Assembly: GCF_900606115.1 (NCBI RefSeq)
Contig: NZ_UWPJ01000016.1
Coordinates: 149,909-213,908, forward strand
Length of the DNA stretch: 64,000 nt
Source of the DNA: Pigmentiphaga humi
Lineage (GTDB): Bacteria > Pseudomonadota > Gammaproteobacteria > Burkholderiales > Burkholderiaceae_B
Direction of reading: 5' to 3'
How positions within the stretch are numbered: position 1 is the stretch's first letter; every line of letters begins with the position of its first letter. Position numbers and translations under genes: made by a program. Under the pieces are notes generated by a model. It was given only the letters and a program-made list of their open reading frames with translations. It was not told the origin of the DNA and did not search any database. Below, piece after piece: positions 1 through 9,700 of the stretch.

Positions 1-1
1 G

Positions 2-400
2 CTGATGCTCAGCATGTATCCGGAAGACCAATACGCCGTGCGCAGCGTCAAGGCCGGCGCGGCCGGCTACCTGCACAAGAATTCGCCGCCCGAGACCGTC
101 GTCGCGGCCATACGCACGGTGGCGCGGGGCAAGAAATACATCACGCCCGAACTGGCTGAACAACTGGCCAGCCACCTCAGCCAGGGCGACGAGCGCCCGC
201 CGCACGAATTGCTGTCCGACCGCGAGTACCAGACCATGGTGATGATCGCGTCGGGCCGCACGCTGACGCAGATCGCCGAGGAAATCTCGTTGTCGCCCAA
301 GACCGTCTCGGTCTACCGCGCGCGCCTGCTCGAGAAGATGAAGCTCAAGAACAATGCCGAGCTGACCCACTACGCGCTCAAGCACAGGCTGGTGGAATGA
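2..400 (+). CDS. NarL/FixJ-type response regulator (5' partial)
   Basis: The gene runs in from the left window edge, and the reading frame is open from base 2. What remains is the last third of a receiver domain, with the beta-4 stretch LMLSMY and the conserved lysine in GYLHK, followed by a LuxR-type helix-turn-helix: LSDREYQTMVMIASG, then TLTQIAEEISLSPKTVSVYRARLLEKM. That architecture is typical of NarL/RcsB/UhpA two-component regulators that bind DNA when phosphorylated. The phospho-acceptor Asp lies outside the window. It converges on flgL with 30 bases between the stop codons. The cognate kinase and target genes cannot be seen, so any link to motility is only positional. Confidence 0.9.
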   Translation: MMLSMYPEDQYAVRSVKAGAAGYLHKNSPPETVVAAIRTVARGKKYITPELAEQLASHLSQGDERPPHELLSDREYQTMVMIASGRTLTQIAEEISLSPKTVSVYRARLLEKMKLKNNAELTHYALKHRLVE

Positions 401-430
401 ACGATATCCGCCTGCCGCCCCATCTGCCTC

Positions 431-1642
431 CTAGAGGTAGTTGAATATCGACATCCTGGCGATCTGCGTATAGGTCTGCTGCGCCGCTTGCACCGTGTAG
501 GTGCGTTTGGCCAGTTCGCCGGTCAGCGCCGTCTGGGTTTCGATATCCGATCCGACCACGCGCGACACTTCCTCTGCGAGCTGGTCGCCGCGGGCCTGGC
601 CGGCGGTCGTGGCGGCATCGATCTCGTTGACGCGGCCGCCGATGGACGAGCGCGCTTCCTGCAGGCGGTCGAGCGCGGCTTTCAGGTTCAGGTTGGCCGC
701 ATACAGACCGTTGGCGCGGGCGCTCGACTCGGACTCGGAAGCCGGCAGGCTCAGGGCCGCGATGGCCTGGTCCAGCGTATCGAATACGCTCTGCGTGCCG
801 GATGCGCCGAAACTGAAGGTATCGCCCTCGGCGGGCGCCCCGTCGAAGCCTATCGTGACTCCGGCCACCTCTACCGTCCGGCCGTCGCCCAACGCACCGG
901 TGCCGACCTCGGCGCCGCCCCCGTCCCGCACCGTGTAGGCGCCTTCGGCGCCGAACTCTACGGTGTACGGGCCGAACGCCGAGGCGTCATTCCAGGCCTG
1001 GCGGTCGGTGACCGCGCCCGAGCTGAGGACCGCGCCGCCGATGTTGGCCGCGCCGGCGCCCACCGACAGGCCGTGCAAGCCGGTGGGAATCTCGCCGAAC
1101 AGGTAATTGCCGGTGAAGCTGACGTCGATCACGCGGTTGACGCCGATCTGGCTCTGGCGCACGCCCGCATCGCCCTGGTAGGCCACGCCCGCGGCGGTCT
1201 GCACGAAGGGCTGGCTGTCCCGCCGGTAGCCGGCAAAGATGTAGTTGCCGTTCTCGTCCTGGGTGTTGGCGATGCCCAGCAATTGCTCGCGCAGGCTCTT
1301 GAGGTCGGTCACGATGGATTGCCGGTCGGCCTCGTTGAGCACGCCGCCGCCCCCCTGGATAACGCGCGTCAGGGCGGACTGCAGCGTATTGCTGGCCTGC
1401 ACCAGGTAGTTCTCGGTCGATTCCAGCGTGCTCTTGGCCTCGCCCTGATTCTTGATCATCTGCTCGTTGGCCTGCAGGCTGGTGGTCAGCGCCACCTCTC
1501 GGCTGGCCGCCACCGGATCGTCGGCCGGACTGAGCAGCTTGCGCTGCGACGAGAGCTGCTGGGAAACGCGCATCAGCGCGCTCTGCTGGGTATTGAGCGC
1601 GCGAATACTGGCATCGTAGAACTGGTTGGTGCTAACTCTCAT
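431..1642 (-). CDS. flgL: Flagellar hook-associated protein 3 (HAP3)
   Basis: FlgL is the second of two junction proteins joining hook to filament and is exported by the flagellar type III system. The 403-residue product begins MRVSTNQFYDASIRAL and ends with a flagellin-like C-terminal helix (AAQQTYTQIARMSIFNYL), the usual HAP3 layout of conserved coiled-coil ends and a variable middle (about residues 180-290, Gly/Ala rich). It lies 67 bases downstream of flgK and is the last gene of the minus-strand flg series. No strong Shine-Dalgarno is visible, so it may depend partly on flgK translation. Family assignment is secure from both termini and the gene order. Confidence 0.95.
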   Translation of the reverse strand: MRVSTNQFYDASIRALNTQQSALMRVSQQLSSQRKLLSPADDPVAASREVALTTSLQANEQMIKNQGEAKSTLESTENYLVQASNTLQSALTRVIQGGGGVLNEADRQSIVTDLKSLREQLLGIANTQDENGNYIFAGYRRDSQPFVQTAAGVAYQGDAGVRQSQIGVNRVIDVSFTGNYLFGEIPTGLHGLSVGAGAANIGGAVLSSGAVTDRQAWNDASAFGPYTVEFGAEGAYTVRDGGGAEVGTGALGDGRTVEVAGVTIGFDGAPAEGDTFSFGASGTQSVFDTLDQAIAALSLPASESESSARANGLYAANLNLKAALDRLQEARSSIGGRVNEIDAATTAGQARGDQLAEEVSRVVGSDIETQTALTGELAKRTYTVQAAQQTYTQIARMSIFNYL

Positions 1643-1709
1643 GGCGTGTCGAATCCCAATTCCGTTGGTTTCCTAGGGGCGCTGGGGGCGCGCGTCGGCG
1701 CGTAGGGGG

Positions 1710-3608
1710 TCATATGGACGCGAGCAGTTGGTCGAACAGCTCCGAAGCCATGCCCAGCACCTTGCCGGCGGCGGCGTAGGCCTGCTGGTAGCGCAACAGG
1801 TTGGCGCCTTCCTCGTCGAGGTTGACGCCGACCAGCGACTGTTCGGCGGCGGCGGCCTGGTCGTAGGCGCTCTGCTGGGCGGCCTGGCTGACGCCTATCG
1901 ACGCGGCGCGCGTGCCCGTCCTGGACAACAGCGCGGCATAGGCGTCGGTCAGCGTGGCGCCGCCCGCGATCTTGGCGGTGCCGAGCGCGCCCAGCGCCAG
2001 CGCGTTGCGGTTGTCCCCCGCCGGATCGCCGCGACCGGCCCCGACCGTGAAGACATCGCCGGCGGCCGGCAGGCCGTTCAGGTCGAAGGCCCAGCCGTTG
2101 TAGGCGATGGTATGCGGCGATGCGCCCAGGCTGCCCGACTCCAGGACGTTGCCGTCCGCGTCGAACAGGTCGTAATCCTTGGCGGAGGTGAAGCGCACCG
2201 TGACGGAAGCCGTGTAGTCGACATTGTCCGAGGCCTCCGAACGCAGGCGCGAGGCGATCGCCGTGCCGGCGTTGTCCGCGTCCGCACCCAGACTCATGGG
2301 TGCCGCCGCGGCCAGCGCGCCGGGGTCGCCGAGCAGCACTTCCATACCCGCGGCGGCATGGCGGGCCACCTGGATGGTGAAGACGTCGCCGTCGGCCAGA
2401 TCGCCGTCGGCCAGCCCTATCGCCAGTCCATCGACGGTCTGCGGCAGCTCGGTGAACGGGCCGAATTCCTCGCCGTCGTCCAGGCGCGTTACCACGTATT
2501 CGGTGCCGGAGCGGCTCAACTGGTAGTCGCTGCCGGTCAGCGAACGCGTATCCGAGATGCCCAGCGACAACACGGCGTCGCCGGTGTTCTGCCTGGAACC
2601 CACGGCCATCGGGCTGCCGAGCTTGAACAGGGCCGCCCCCTGCCCGCCCGAACTGTCCAGCCCGAACTGTTGCTGCTGGTTATAGGCCGACGCCATGGCG
2701 ATGGCGATGCGCCCCAGTTCGGTCCGGGCCTGGGCCAGCTCGTTGTTGCGGAATGCGATCAGCGCGCCGAGCTGGCCGCCGTCGATGTCCTTGTCGTTCA
2801 GCGGCACGCTGTGGCTGCCCATGGTCAGCGACAGGCTCGCGCCGCTGGCCGAGTCCGGATCCTGGGTATCGAGCCGCAGCTGCGCGGCCAGGCCCTGCAG
2901 CACCAGCGGCTGGCCGTTGGACAGGTAGACGTTGACGCTATTGCCCTGATTGCTGGTCGTGATGCCGGTGAACTCGCCCAGTTTGCGGATGAGCAGGTCG
3001 CGCTGGTCGAGCAGGTCGTTGGGAGACGGGCCGCCCTGAGCCGCGCGGGCCTCGTTGATGGAGAGGTTGTAGGCCGCGATGCTCTGCACGAGCTGGTTGA
3101 TCTGCCCCACCGCCGAACCGACCTGTGTGGTGATGCCCTGGTCGATGGCGGACAGGCTGTCGCTGATCGAACGGAACCGCGCGGCCGTCGATTGCGCCGC
3201 CTCCAGCGCCGCCTGGCGCGAGGCGGTCTCGTTGGGGTTCTGGCTGAAACTGCTGATGGCCGCGTACAGCGCCGTCAAGCTCTGGTTGATGCCGGTATCG
3301 ACCGATCCCATGCCGTTGATCAGGCCGCTCATCTGGTCGGAATAGGTGTTCAGGTAGCTCAGGGAAGAGGCTGCCTGGCTCGCCTGGTTCGTCAGGAATT
3401 CGTTATAGGCGCGCTGCACCGTCACGACGTCCACGCCGGTGCCGAAATAGCCGCCGCCCGAGAAGTTCGACAGCGAGGTCGACAAGACCACCTGCTGGCG
3501 TGAATAGCCTGCAGTGCCCTGGTTGGAAATATTGTTCGCGGTGACGGCCAGCCCGGCCTGGGCGGCCCGCAATCCCGTCAATGCGATGTTGGCGATGTTC
3601 GTGGTCAT
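1710..3608 (-). CDS. flgK: Flagellar hook-associated protein 1 (HAP1)
   Basis: FlgK forms the first ring of the hook-filament junction. The 632-residue product has the rod/hook-type N-terminus (NIALTGLRAAQAGLAVTANN, then ISNQGTAGYSRQQV) and a C-terminal heptad region ending GVNLDEEGANLLRYQQAYAA and a helix close to MASELFDQLL. Both ends are characteristic of HAP1. The length is within the upper family range, the extra residues lying in the D2/D3 middle. It follows flgJ after 117 bases that carry no recognisable promoter, and precedes flgL. It is probably transcribed late, but I could not find a good sigma-28 site directly upstream. Confidence 0.95.
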   Translation of the reverse strand: MTTNIANIALTGLRAAQAGLAVTANNISNQGTAGYSRQQVVLSTSLSNFSGGGYFGTGVDVVTVQRAYNEFLTNQASQAASSLSYLNTYSDQMSGLINGMGSVDTGINQSLTALYAAISSFSQNPNETASRQAALEAAQSTAARFRSISDSLSAIDQGITTQVGSAVGQINQLVQSIAAYNLSINEARAAQGGPSPNDLLDQRDLLIRKLGEFTGITTSNQGNSVNVYLSNGQPLVLQGLAAQLRLDTQDPDSASGASLSLTMGSHSVPLNDKDIDGGQLGALIAFRNNELAQARTELGRIAIAMASAYNQQQQFGLDSSGGQGAALFKLGSPMAVGSRQNTGDAVLSLGISDTRSLTGSDYQLSRSGTEYVVTRLDDGEEFGPFTELPQTVDGLAIGLADGDLADGDVFTIQVARHAAAGMEVLLGDPGALAAAAPMSLGADADNAGTAIASRLRSEASDNVDYTASVTVRFTSAKDYDLFDADGNVLESGSLGASPHTIAYNGWAFDLNGLPAAGDVFTVGAGRGDPAGDNRNALALGALGTAKIAGGATLTDAYAALLSRTGTRAASIGVSQAAQQSAYDQAAAAEQSLVGVNLDEEGANLLRYQQAYAAAGKVLGMASELFDQLLASI

Positions 3609-3725
3609 GATCGATGCGCAAGCGGCGTGCGGAATGCGGACTGCCCGCGCACGCCTATTGGAAGACTTAACGGTCCGCGCAAGCGAAGCTTGAGCCGGCG
3701 CGCCGCGGCGGGCGCGCCGGCCGGG

Positions 3726-4841
3726 TCAGACGACGACCTGCATCGCCCGGCGGATGGTGCTCTGCAGCTTTTCGGCATAACGCGGGTCGGTGGCATAGCC
3801 AGCGCGCTGCAGTCCGCGCGCGAACGACTCGGCGCTGTTGGTGGACTGCAGCACCTTGGCATAGCGGGGATTGGACGCGAGCATGCGCGCGTAGTCCTCG
3901 AAAGCGTGCTCGTAGGAATCGTAGGCGCGGAACTGCGCGGTGACGCGTTCGGCCGTGCCGTTGCGGAACTCGGTCGTGCGCGTGCTCACGGTGCGGCCCT
4001 CCCAGCCGGTCGCCTTGATACCGAACAGGTTGTGGCTGGCCTGGCCGTCCGCGCCGCGGATCTCGCGGCGCCCCCAGCCCGACTCAAGAGCCGCTTGTCC
4101 CAGGATGTAGGCGGCGGGGATGCCGGTGGCGGCTTCGGCGCGCCGCGCCGCGGGCAGGAAGCGGCCGAGGAACTCGGCCCGGATTTCCTCCGGCGAAGCG
4201 GGCGCCGCGCTCGCCTGGGCCGGCGCTGCCGGGGCGGCGCGGGGCGCGCCGGCAGCCGCGCCATAGGGTGCGGGGGTGCCGAATTTGCCGTTCTGGATGC
4301 GCCGGGCGGCCCCTGCCTCGCCCGCCACGGCGGCCGCGGCAGGGCTGGCCGCAGCCGGCATCCCGCCTATGCTGCCGCTGGTGGCGGACTCCGGCGTTCC
4401 CGCCGCGCGTCCGCGCGCCAGTTCCAGCGTGGACAGGGACAGCGGCAGTCCGGCCCGCCGCACCGATTCCGCGGGCACGGTAACGCGCGTCAATTGTTTT
4501 TCCAGCATGTCGGCCAGGCCCAGACCGCTGCGCTCGGGCACGTTGCCGCGATTGGCCGTGTCGGCCACGCCGGCCAGCTTCGACGCCAGCTGCTGGTCGA
4601 GCATGCCGCGCCAGGTCTGCGATGCCGGACTGTTGAGCGCCTGCGCCAGCGCGCCCTCGCCCGCCATCGAGTTCTGGCGCATCTGTCCCAGCAGCGTCTG
4701 GGCGAACTGCGCCTCGAACTGGCGCGCGGCCTGGCGCACGCTGCCGGCCTGGTCGCGGCGCGCCTGCAGCTTGAGCGCATCGAGCGACCGGGCATCGACG
4801 GCCATGCCCTGCACTGCCAATGAGTTGTCCAGTTTGGCCAT
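3726..4841 (-). CDS. flgJ: Rod-capping protein and peptidoglycan hydrolase FlgJ
   Basis: The protein is 371 residues with two parts. Residues 1-100 form the rod-cap domain (ARQFEAQFAQTLLGQMRQNS). After an Ala/Pro-rich linker comes a C-terminal glucosaminidase/muramidase-type domain containing YILGQAALESGWGRRE, where the Glu is the expected catalytic acid, and HNLFGIKA. This is the dual-domain FlgJ of beta- and gammaproteobacteria, which caps the growing rod and cuts a hole in the wall. The ATG start at 4841 shares one base with the flgI stop (TGATG), indicating translational coupling. The same frame stays open far upstream through flgI, but that extension is an antisense-like artefact with no family features. 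Confidence 0.95.
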   Translation of the reverse strand: MAKLDNSLAVQGMAVDARSLDALKLQARRDQAGSVRQAARQFEAQFAQTLLGQMRQNSMAGEGALAQALNSPASQTWRGMLDQQLASKLAGVADTANRGNVPERSGLGLADMLEKQLTRVTVPAESVRRAGLPLSLSTLELARGRAAGTPESATSGSIGGMPAAASPAAAAVAGEAGAARRIQNGKFGTPAPYGAAAGAPRAAPAAPAQASAAPASPEEIRAEFLGRFLPAARRAEAATGIPAAYILGQAALESGWGRREIRGADGQASHNLFGIKATGWEGRTVSTRTTEFRNGTAERVTAQFRAYDSYEHAFEDYARMLASNPRYAKVLQSTNSAESFARGLQRAGYATDPRYAEKLQSTIRRAMQVVV

Positions 4842-5974
4842 CAGATGATCTCCAGTTCGGCGGTCAAGGCGCCCGCGGTCTTGAGCGCCTGCAGGATGGA
4901 AATCAGGTCTTGCGGCGTCGCGCCCAGCAGGTTCAGCGCCTTGACCACGTCGGCCAGTTGGGCGCCGCCATCCAGATGCATGATGGGACCGCCGCCCTGG
5001 CGAATCTCGATATCGGCCCGTTCGGTCACCACGGTCTGGCCGTTCGCGAAGGGCGCGGGCTGGCTGACCGAAGGCGTGGACGATACCGTCACGCTCAGGT
5101 TGCCGTGCGCGACCGCCACCGGCGCCAGCCGCACGCTCTGGTTCATCACGACCGAGCCTGTGCGCGCGTTGATGACCACCCGCGCCGGCGCGCGGCTGCC
5201 CGCCACTTCGAGATCCTCGATCTGCGCCATGAAGAAGACCCGCTCGTTGGGAGACATGGGCGTGCGCAATTCGATCACGCGGCCGTCCAGCGCCGTGGCC
5301 GTCCCCGGCCCGAAGCTGCGGTTGATCGCATCGACCATGGAGCGCACCGTGGCGAAATCGGCCGTGGCCAGCTCCAGCCGCAGCGCGCCGTCGTCGGCGA
5401 AGGGCGTAGGCACCTCGCGCTCGACGGTCGCGCCCGACGGGATGCGGCCCGCGCTCAGGTGATTGATCTGGGCCCGGCTGCCGGCCGCCGAGGCGCCCGC
5501 ACCGCCGACCGAGACGCTGCCCTGGGCCATCGCGTAGACCTCTCCGTCCAGCCCCTTGAGCGGGGTCAGCAGCAGCGTGCCGCCGCGCAACGACTTGGCA
5601 TTGCCCATGGAGCTGACCGTGACGTCGAGCTGCTGGCCGGGCTGCGAGAACGGCGGCAGCGTGGCGGTCACCATGACGGCCGCCACGTTCTTGAGCTGCA
5701 GGCGCGTGCCGGGCGGCACGTTGATGCCCAGGTTGGACAGCATGGACATCAGGGACTGCGTCGTGAACGGCGTCTGGGTGGTCTGGTCGCCCGTGCCGTC
5801 CAGGCCCACCACCAGGCCGTAGCCCACCAGCTGGTTGTTGCGTACGCCCTGCACGTTGGCGAGGTCCTTGACCCGCGCGGCATGGGCCGGCGCGGCCAGC
5901 AGCGCCGCGCACATCACCAGCAAAGCCAGCGCCGCGAGCGAAAAAGAAGCGGTTCGAACCATGCGCCCGCCCAT
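4841..5974 (-). CDS. flgI: Flagellar P-ring protein precursor
   Basis: FlgI assembles the periplasmic P-ring around the rod. The 377-residue precursor starts with a Sec signal peptide (hydrophobic [18 protein letters not shown] followed by AHA), then the hallmark N-terminus [20 protein letters not shown] and [13 protein letters not shown]. The conserved C-terminus has [19 protein letters not shown] and ends AELEII. The ATG used here overlaps the flgH stop by one base. A second in-frame ATG at 5962 (MVRTASF) would give a more ordinary signal peptide and cannot be excluded. It lies between flgH and flgJ, both coupled by TGATG overlaps. Confidence 0.96.
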   Translation of the reverse strand: MGGRMVRTASFSLAALALLVMCAALLAAPAHAARVKDLANVQGVRNNQLVGYGLVVGLDGTGDQTTQTPFTTQSLMSMLSNLGINVPPGTRLQLKNVAAVMVTATLPPFSQPGQQLDVTVSSMGNAKSLRGGTLLLTPLKGLDGEVYAMAQGSVSVGGAGASAAGSRAQINHLSAGRIPSGATVEREVPTPFADDGALRLELATADFATVRSMVDAINRSFGPGTATALDGRVIELRTPMSPNERVFFMAQIEDLEVAGSRAPARVVINARTGSVVMNQSVRLAPVAVAHGNLSVTVSSTPSVSQPAPFANGQTVVTERADIEIRQGGGPIMHLDGGAQLADVVKALNLLGATPQDLISILQALKTAGALTAELEII

Positions 5975-6690
5975 CAGAAAGGAGAGAAAGACATGAAGAA
6001 GCGCGCCAGCCAGCCCACCGTCTGCGCCTCGTCGATCGCTCCCTGGCCGCGGTACTCGATGCGGGCGTCGGCGACCTGCGTGGAACTGACGGAATTACCG
6101 CCGACGATGTGCGCCGGGTTGACCACGCCGGAGAAGCGCACGCGCTCTGTCTCGCGGTTGGTACCGATCTGTTTCTCTCCCGAGACGCGCAGATTGCCGT
6201 TGGCCAGCACTTCCACCACGGTCACGGTCACGGTGCCCGACAGCACGTTCGATGCGCCGGTTTCGCCGCGCGCGTTGAACTTGTTGTCGCTTTCGCCCCC
6301 GATACCCAGGCCGTGCAGGATGCTCGAGCCAGGCAGCCTGTTGATCGTCGGCGTGGAGATCGACGCCGACGCGGTCCGCTGCGCCGACGTATTGTTGCGC
6401 TGGGTCGAATTGATGTGCTCCTCCAGCCGCACCACCAGCGTATCGCCGATGTTGCGCGCGCGCACGTCTTCGAACAGGGGCCGGTATCCCGGGGCGGTGC
6501 TGAAGATGCCGCCGGTGGGCCGGCGCGCCGCGTTGTAGGCCACCGGATCCAGCGGGCGCGCCGTGGTCGGCTCGGCAATGTCCACCTGGGGCGCCGCGCA
6601 CGCGGCCAGCCCGGCCAGCGCCAGCGCGCCGCCTGCCCTGATGGCGCCGCCCGCGGCGCGTCGAACTGCGGACCTGAACGCTCCCTTCAT
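5974..6690 (-). CDS. flgH: Flagellar L-ring lipoprotein precursor
   Basis: FlgH forms the outer-membrane L-ring. The 238-residue precursor has a basic N-terminus, a hydrophobic stretch and a lipobox LAAC with the lipidated Cys at residue 31, so the mature protein should be an outer-membrane lipoprotein. Conserved FlgH motifs follow: [20 protein letters not shown] and the C-terminal [20 protein letters not shown], then a closing [13 protein letters not shown]. It begins 11 bases after flgG ends and overlaps flgI by one base, within the flgB-L series. Confidence 0.96.
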   Translation of the reverse strand: MKGAFRSAVRRAAGGAIRAGGALALAGLAACAAPQVDIAEPTTARPLDPVAYNAARRPTGGIFSTAPGYRPLFEDVRARNIGDTLVVRLEEHINSTQRNNTSAQRTASASISTPTINRLPGSSILHGLGIGGESDNKFNARGETGASNVLSGTVTVTVVEVLANGNLRVSGEKQIGTNRETERVRFSGVVNPAHIVGGNSVSSTQVADARIEYRGQGAIDEAQTVGWLARFFMSFSPF

Positions 6691-6701
6691 GCCGCCCGCC
6701 C

Positions 6702-7484
6702 TCAGAGCTGCGCGATGCGCTGGAGCATCTGGTCGGCCGTGGAAATGGCGCGCGAGTTGATCTCGTAGGCGCGCTGGGTCTGGATCATCCCGACCAGTTC
6801 CTCCACCACGTTGACGTTGGAGGCCTCGACATAGCCCTGGTTGATCAGTCCGGCACCGTTGAGTCCGGGCACGTTGACCACCGGCACGCCCGATGCGGCG
6901 GTCTCGCCGAACAGGTTCTGCCCCAGCGGCTGCAGGCCGGCCGGATTGATGAAGGTCGCCAGCTGGACCTGGCCGAGCTGGACCGGCTGGGTCTGCCCGG
7001 CCACGGTCGCCGTCACCACGCCGTCCTGGCCCACCGCGACTTCCTTCACACCCTCGGGCACGACGATGCCCGGGTCGAGGATCAGGCCGTTGTTGGTTAC
7101 CAGCTGGCCCTGGCTGTCGATCTGGAAGCTGCCGTCGCGCGTATAGGCCAGCGTGCCGTCGGGCAACTGCACCTGGAAAAAACCCGCGCCGTTCACGGCC
7201 AGGTCGAAGCCGCTGCTGGTCTGCTGCAGCGCGCCCTGCGAATAATTGCGCACCGTCGCCACCGGCCGCGCGCCGGTGCCCAGCGTCAGACCGGCCGGCA
7301 CCTGGTTCTGCTGCGTCGTCTGCGTTCCCGCCGGACGCACGGTCTGGTAGAGCAGATCCTCGAACACCGCGCGCGAACGCTTATAGCCATTCGTGCTGAC
7401 ATTGGCCAGGTTGTTCGAAATCACGTCCAGTTGCGTCTGCTGCGCATCCAGACCGGTCTTGGCAATCCAAAGCGAACGGATCAT
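6702..7484 (-). CDS. flgG: Distal rod protein FlgG
   Basis: FlgG builds the distal rod. The 260-residue protein has the rod/hook N-terminal signature ([40 protein letters not shown]) and the C-terminal signature ([40 protein letters not shown]), matching the family length. The start is preceded on its own strand by the G-rich end of an intergenic repeat (7491-7568), which lies between flgF and flgG and may provide the ribosome-binding purines. It is followed closely by flgH. Confidence 0.97.
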   Translation of the reverse strand: MIRSLWIAKTGLDAQQTQLDVISNNLANVSTNGYKRSRAVFEDLLYQTVRPAGTQTTQQNQVPAGLTLGTGARPVATVRNYSQGALQQTSSGFDLAVNGAGFFQVQLPDGTLAYTRDGSFQIDSQGQLVTNNGLILDPGIVVPEGVKEVAVGQDGVVTATVAGQTQPVQLGQVQLATFINPAGLQPLGQNLFGETAASGVPVVNVPGLNGAGLINQGYVEASNVNVVEELVGMIQTQRAYEINSRAISTADQMLQRIAQL

Positions 7485-7490
7485 GAGGGG

Positions 7491-7568
7491 TCCCCCCCTA
7501 CGCGCTTCGCGCGCCCCCCAGGGGGCGGCGCTGGCGGACCGGCAAAGCCGGATCCGCGGCGCCCAGGG
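7491..7568 (-). repeat. Family-1 boundary repeat, copy A (flgF/flgG gap)
   Basis: Read on the minus strand this is a roughly 75-base GC-rich module. It has a hairpin GATCCGGCTTTGCCGGTC, then CCCCCTGGGGGG, a second small palindrome GCGCGCGAAGCGCG, and a G-run tail, with the tail pointing at the flgG ATG about 6 bases away. Related copies occur near 12154, 13011, 45312 and 48733. It fills most of the 140 bases separating flgF and flgG, which otherwise sit in a tight operon. It has no coding potential of its own. It could be a folded RNA element between cistrons, a mobile palindromic unit, or both. Confidence 0.75.
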
Positions 7569-7624
7569 TCAACAATGGTTATTCACTGCGATGCTCTCGA
7601 ATTCGAAAGACCGCTCTTTACTTT

Positions 7625-8368
7625 TCACCCTACAGACAACAGCTGTGTGGCGGCTTGCTGGTTTTTGTCGGTGCTTTGCATCAATTGGATCTGCACGTCG
7701 TAGTGGCGGGCGGCGGCGATCATGCCGACCATGGTGTCCACCGCGTTGACGTTGCTGCCTTCGAGCATGCCGCCGGCGACGCGGACGTCGGCGTCGGCCG
7801 GGGCGATGCCGCCCTGGCGCAGCCGGAACAGGCCGTCGGCGCCGCGCTCGAGCGAATTGGCGGGCGGGTTGACGAGCTTCAGGTTGCCGATCTGGGCGGC
7901 CAGGACGCGGTCCACGTCGGAAACGGTCGAGATCGAACCGTCGGTGTTGACCTGCACCTTGGCGTCCAGCGGCAGCATGATGGCTTCGCCGTTGGCGTCC
8001 AGCACCTGCCTGCCCTCGGTGTCCACCAGCGTGCCCTCGGGCGAAAGCTGGAAGCTGCCGGAGCGCGTGTAGGCCTCGCTGCCGTCCGCGGTACGCACGG
8101 CGAACCAGCCGTCGCCCTGGACCGCGACGTCGAGTTCGCGGCCGGTGGCCATCATCGGCCCGCGCGACATGTCCGCGCCGGGCGTCGACTCGACCGCATA
8201 GGCGCGGGTGCGCAGGCCCGCGCCGCCCACGACCGGGGCGGTGCGCTGGGCCGCGATCTCGGCGCGGAAACCCGGCGTCAGCGCGTTCGCCAGATTGTTG
8301 GTCTGGATGTCCTGCCGCCGCATCAGCTCGCGCGCGCCGGTCGCGGCAATGTAGAGTGCCCTGTCCAT
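7625..8368 (-). CDS. flgF: Proximal rod protein FlgF
   Basis: FlgF is a proximal-rod subunit. The 247-residue product starts MDRALYIAATGARELMRRQD and QTNNLANALTPGFRAEIAAQ, the rod-protein N-terminus. It ends GGMLEGSNVNAVDTMVGMIA followed by HYDVQIQLMQSTDKN. Length and sequence match FlgF rather than FlgG, because the internal segment is shorter. It is 16 bases downstream of flgE. The gap to flgG is unusually long for this operon and holds repeat copy A. Confidence 0.95.
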   Translation of the reverse strand: MDRALYIAATGARELMRRQDIQTNNLANALTPGFRAEIAAQRTAPVVGGAGLRTRAYAVESTPGADMSRGPMMATGRELDVAVQGDGWFAVRTADGSEAYTRSGSFQLSPEGTLVDTEGRQVLDANGEAIMLPLDAKVQVNTDGSISTVSDVDRVLAAQIGNLKLVNPPANSLERGADGLFRLRQGGIAPADADVRVAGGMLEGSNVNAVDTMVGMIAAARHYDVQIQLMQSTDKNQQAATQLLSVG

Positions 8369-8384
8369 GGCTGCCGGCTATCCG

Positions 8385-9644
8385 TCAGCGCAGGTTGACC
8401 AGGGTCTGCATGACAGAATCCTGGGTCTTGATGCTCTGCGCGTTGGCCTGGTAGACACGCTGCGCGGAGATCATGTTGACCAGTTCGCCCGTCAGGTCCA
8501 CGTTGGCGTCTTCCAGCGCGCCCGAGGTGACGCTGCCGAAGTTGCTCGAACCCGGCACGCCCAGGCGCGGGTCGCCCGACATGGTGGTCTGCAGGAAGTT
8601 GTTGCTGCCCGCCGACACCAAGCCCTGCGGATTGACGAAGGACACCAGCACGATCTGGCCCTGCGCCCGCGTCTGCTGGTTCGAGTAGTTGGCCATCAGG
8701 ACGCCGTGCTCGTCGATCGAAAAGCTGGTCAGGCGCCCCGAGGTATAGCCGTCTTGCGATTGCAATTCATTGCTGAAGGCCTGGCCCGTCTGCGAGGTCG
8801 CCGCGACGTTGTAGCTGATCGCCAGATCGGCCGCGCCGGTTCCCAGCGTATCGGCGTCGACGAGAATGTCGAAGACGCCGTTGTTCGATGCGTCCAGGTC
8901 GATCTTGCCCGACGAATCGAAGCTCAGCGCAAAACCGACGGGGTTGCCCTCGTCGTCGACGTCGGGATTGGTCACGTTGCCGTTGACCGAGGTGAAGACT
9001 TCCCACTCGCCCGGCGCGCGCTTGACGTAATAGGTCGACAGGGTGTGCGTATTGCCCAGCGAATCGTACACGGCGATGGATGTCGCGTGCGTGTAGGTGT
9101 TCGAATTGGACGGGTCGAACGGATGCGCCGTGGCGTCGATGGCCTCGGCGCGCGAATCCAGCACCGAACCCTGGGTCGCCTCGGTCGTGCCGCGGGCCTC
9201 GATGGAACTGACGGTGAGCTTGAGCGGCTGCGGCTGCGCGGTGTTGATCTTGCCGTTGGCATCGGCCAGGTAGCCCGTCAGTTTCATGCCGCTGGAGTTG
9301 ATTACATAGCCGTTGGCGTCGAGCTGGAACTGGCCGTTGCGGGAATAGACCGCCGAGCCGTTGCTGTCCATGCGGAAGAAACCCTCGCCCGAGATGGCGA
9401 CGTCGAACGGGTTGGAGGTGACCGAGATCGCGCCCTGGCTGAACAGCTGGCTGACCGACGAGACGCGGGTACCGATACCGATGCCGTTGGACGAGGTGCC
9501 CAATACGGTGGAGGCGTACACGTCCGAGAACTCGGCGCGTGCGGCCTTGAAGCCGACGGTGTTGGCGTTGGCGACGTTGTTGCCGATGACGTCGAGGTTC
9601 TTGTCGGCGGCGTTCAGGCCGCTCAATGCCTGTTGGAAACTCAT
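8385..9644 (-). CDS. flgE: Flagellar hook protein FlgE
   Basis: FlgE polymerises into the hook. The 419-residue protein begins MSFQQALSGLNAADKNLDVI and GNNVANANTVGFKAARAEFS, and ends SGALEDANVDLTGELVNMIS, then QRVYQANAQSIKTQDSVMQT and LVNLR, a textbook hook-protein C-terminus. The middle is acidic and Asp/Asn/Gly rich, as expected for exposed hook domains. It lies between flgD (56 bases upstream) and flgF. Its length is controlled by FliK, of which two candidates occur in this window. Confidence 0.97.
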   Translation of the reverse strand: MSFQQALSGLNAADKNLDVIGNNVANANTVGFKAARAEFSDVYASTVLGTSSNGIGIGTRVSSVSQLFSQGAISVTSNPFDVAISGEGFFRMDSNGSAVYSRNGQFQLDANGYVINSSGMKLTGYLADANGKINTAQPQPLKLTVSSIEARGTTEATQGSVLDSRAEAIDATAHPFDPSNSNTYTHATSIAVYDSLGNTHTLSTYYVKRAPGEWEVFTSVNGNVTNPDVDDEGNPVGFALSFDSSGKIDLDASNNGVFDILVDADTLGTGAADLAISYNVAATSQTGQAFSNELQSQDGYTSGRLTSFSIDEHGVLMANYSNQQTRAQGQIVLVSFVNPQGLVSAGSNNFLQTTMSGDPRLGVPGSSNFGSVTSGALEDANVDLTGELVNMISAQRVYQANAQSIKTQDSVMQTLVNLR

Positions 9645-9700
9645 TGCAGGATCCTTGCTCTAGCTGCGATATCCGGGAAGGCTGGCGGGCGGCGCCCGCA

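Noticed and set aside
488..3503. Long open frames opposite flgL and flgK (405 and 591 codons)
   Set aside because: They are antisense shadows caused by very high G+C at third positions; they are rich in His, Arg, Gln and Gly and have no family features, while the opposite strand encodes clear FlgL and FlgK.
3609..3720. Sigma-28 promoter directly before flgK
   Set aside because: The best candidate on the minus strand has a poor -35 (TAAGTCTT) and a very poor -10, well below the matches before flgM, fliC and flaG.
4842..5912. Upstream extension of the flgJ frame to 728 codons
   Set aside because: The added part runs through flgI out of frame and has no FlgJ-like residues; the ATG at 4841 gives the proper N-terminus and couples to flgI.
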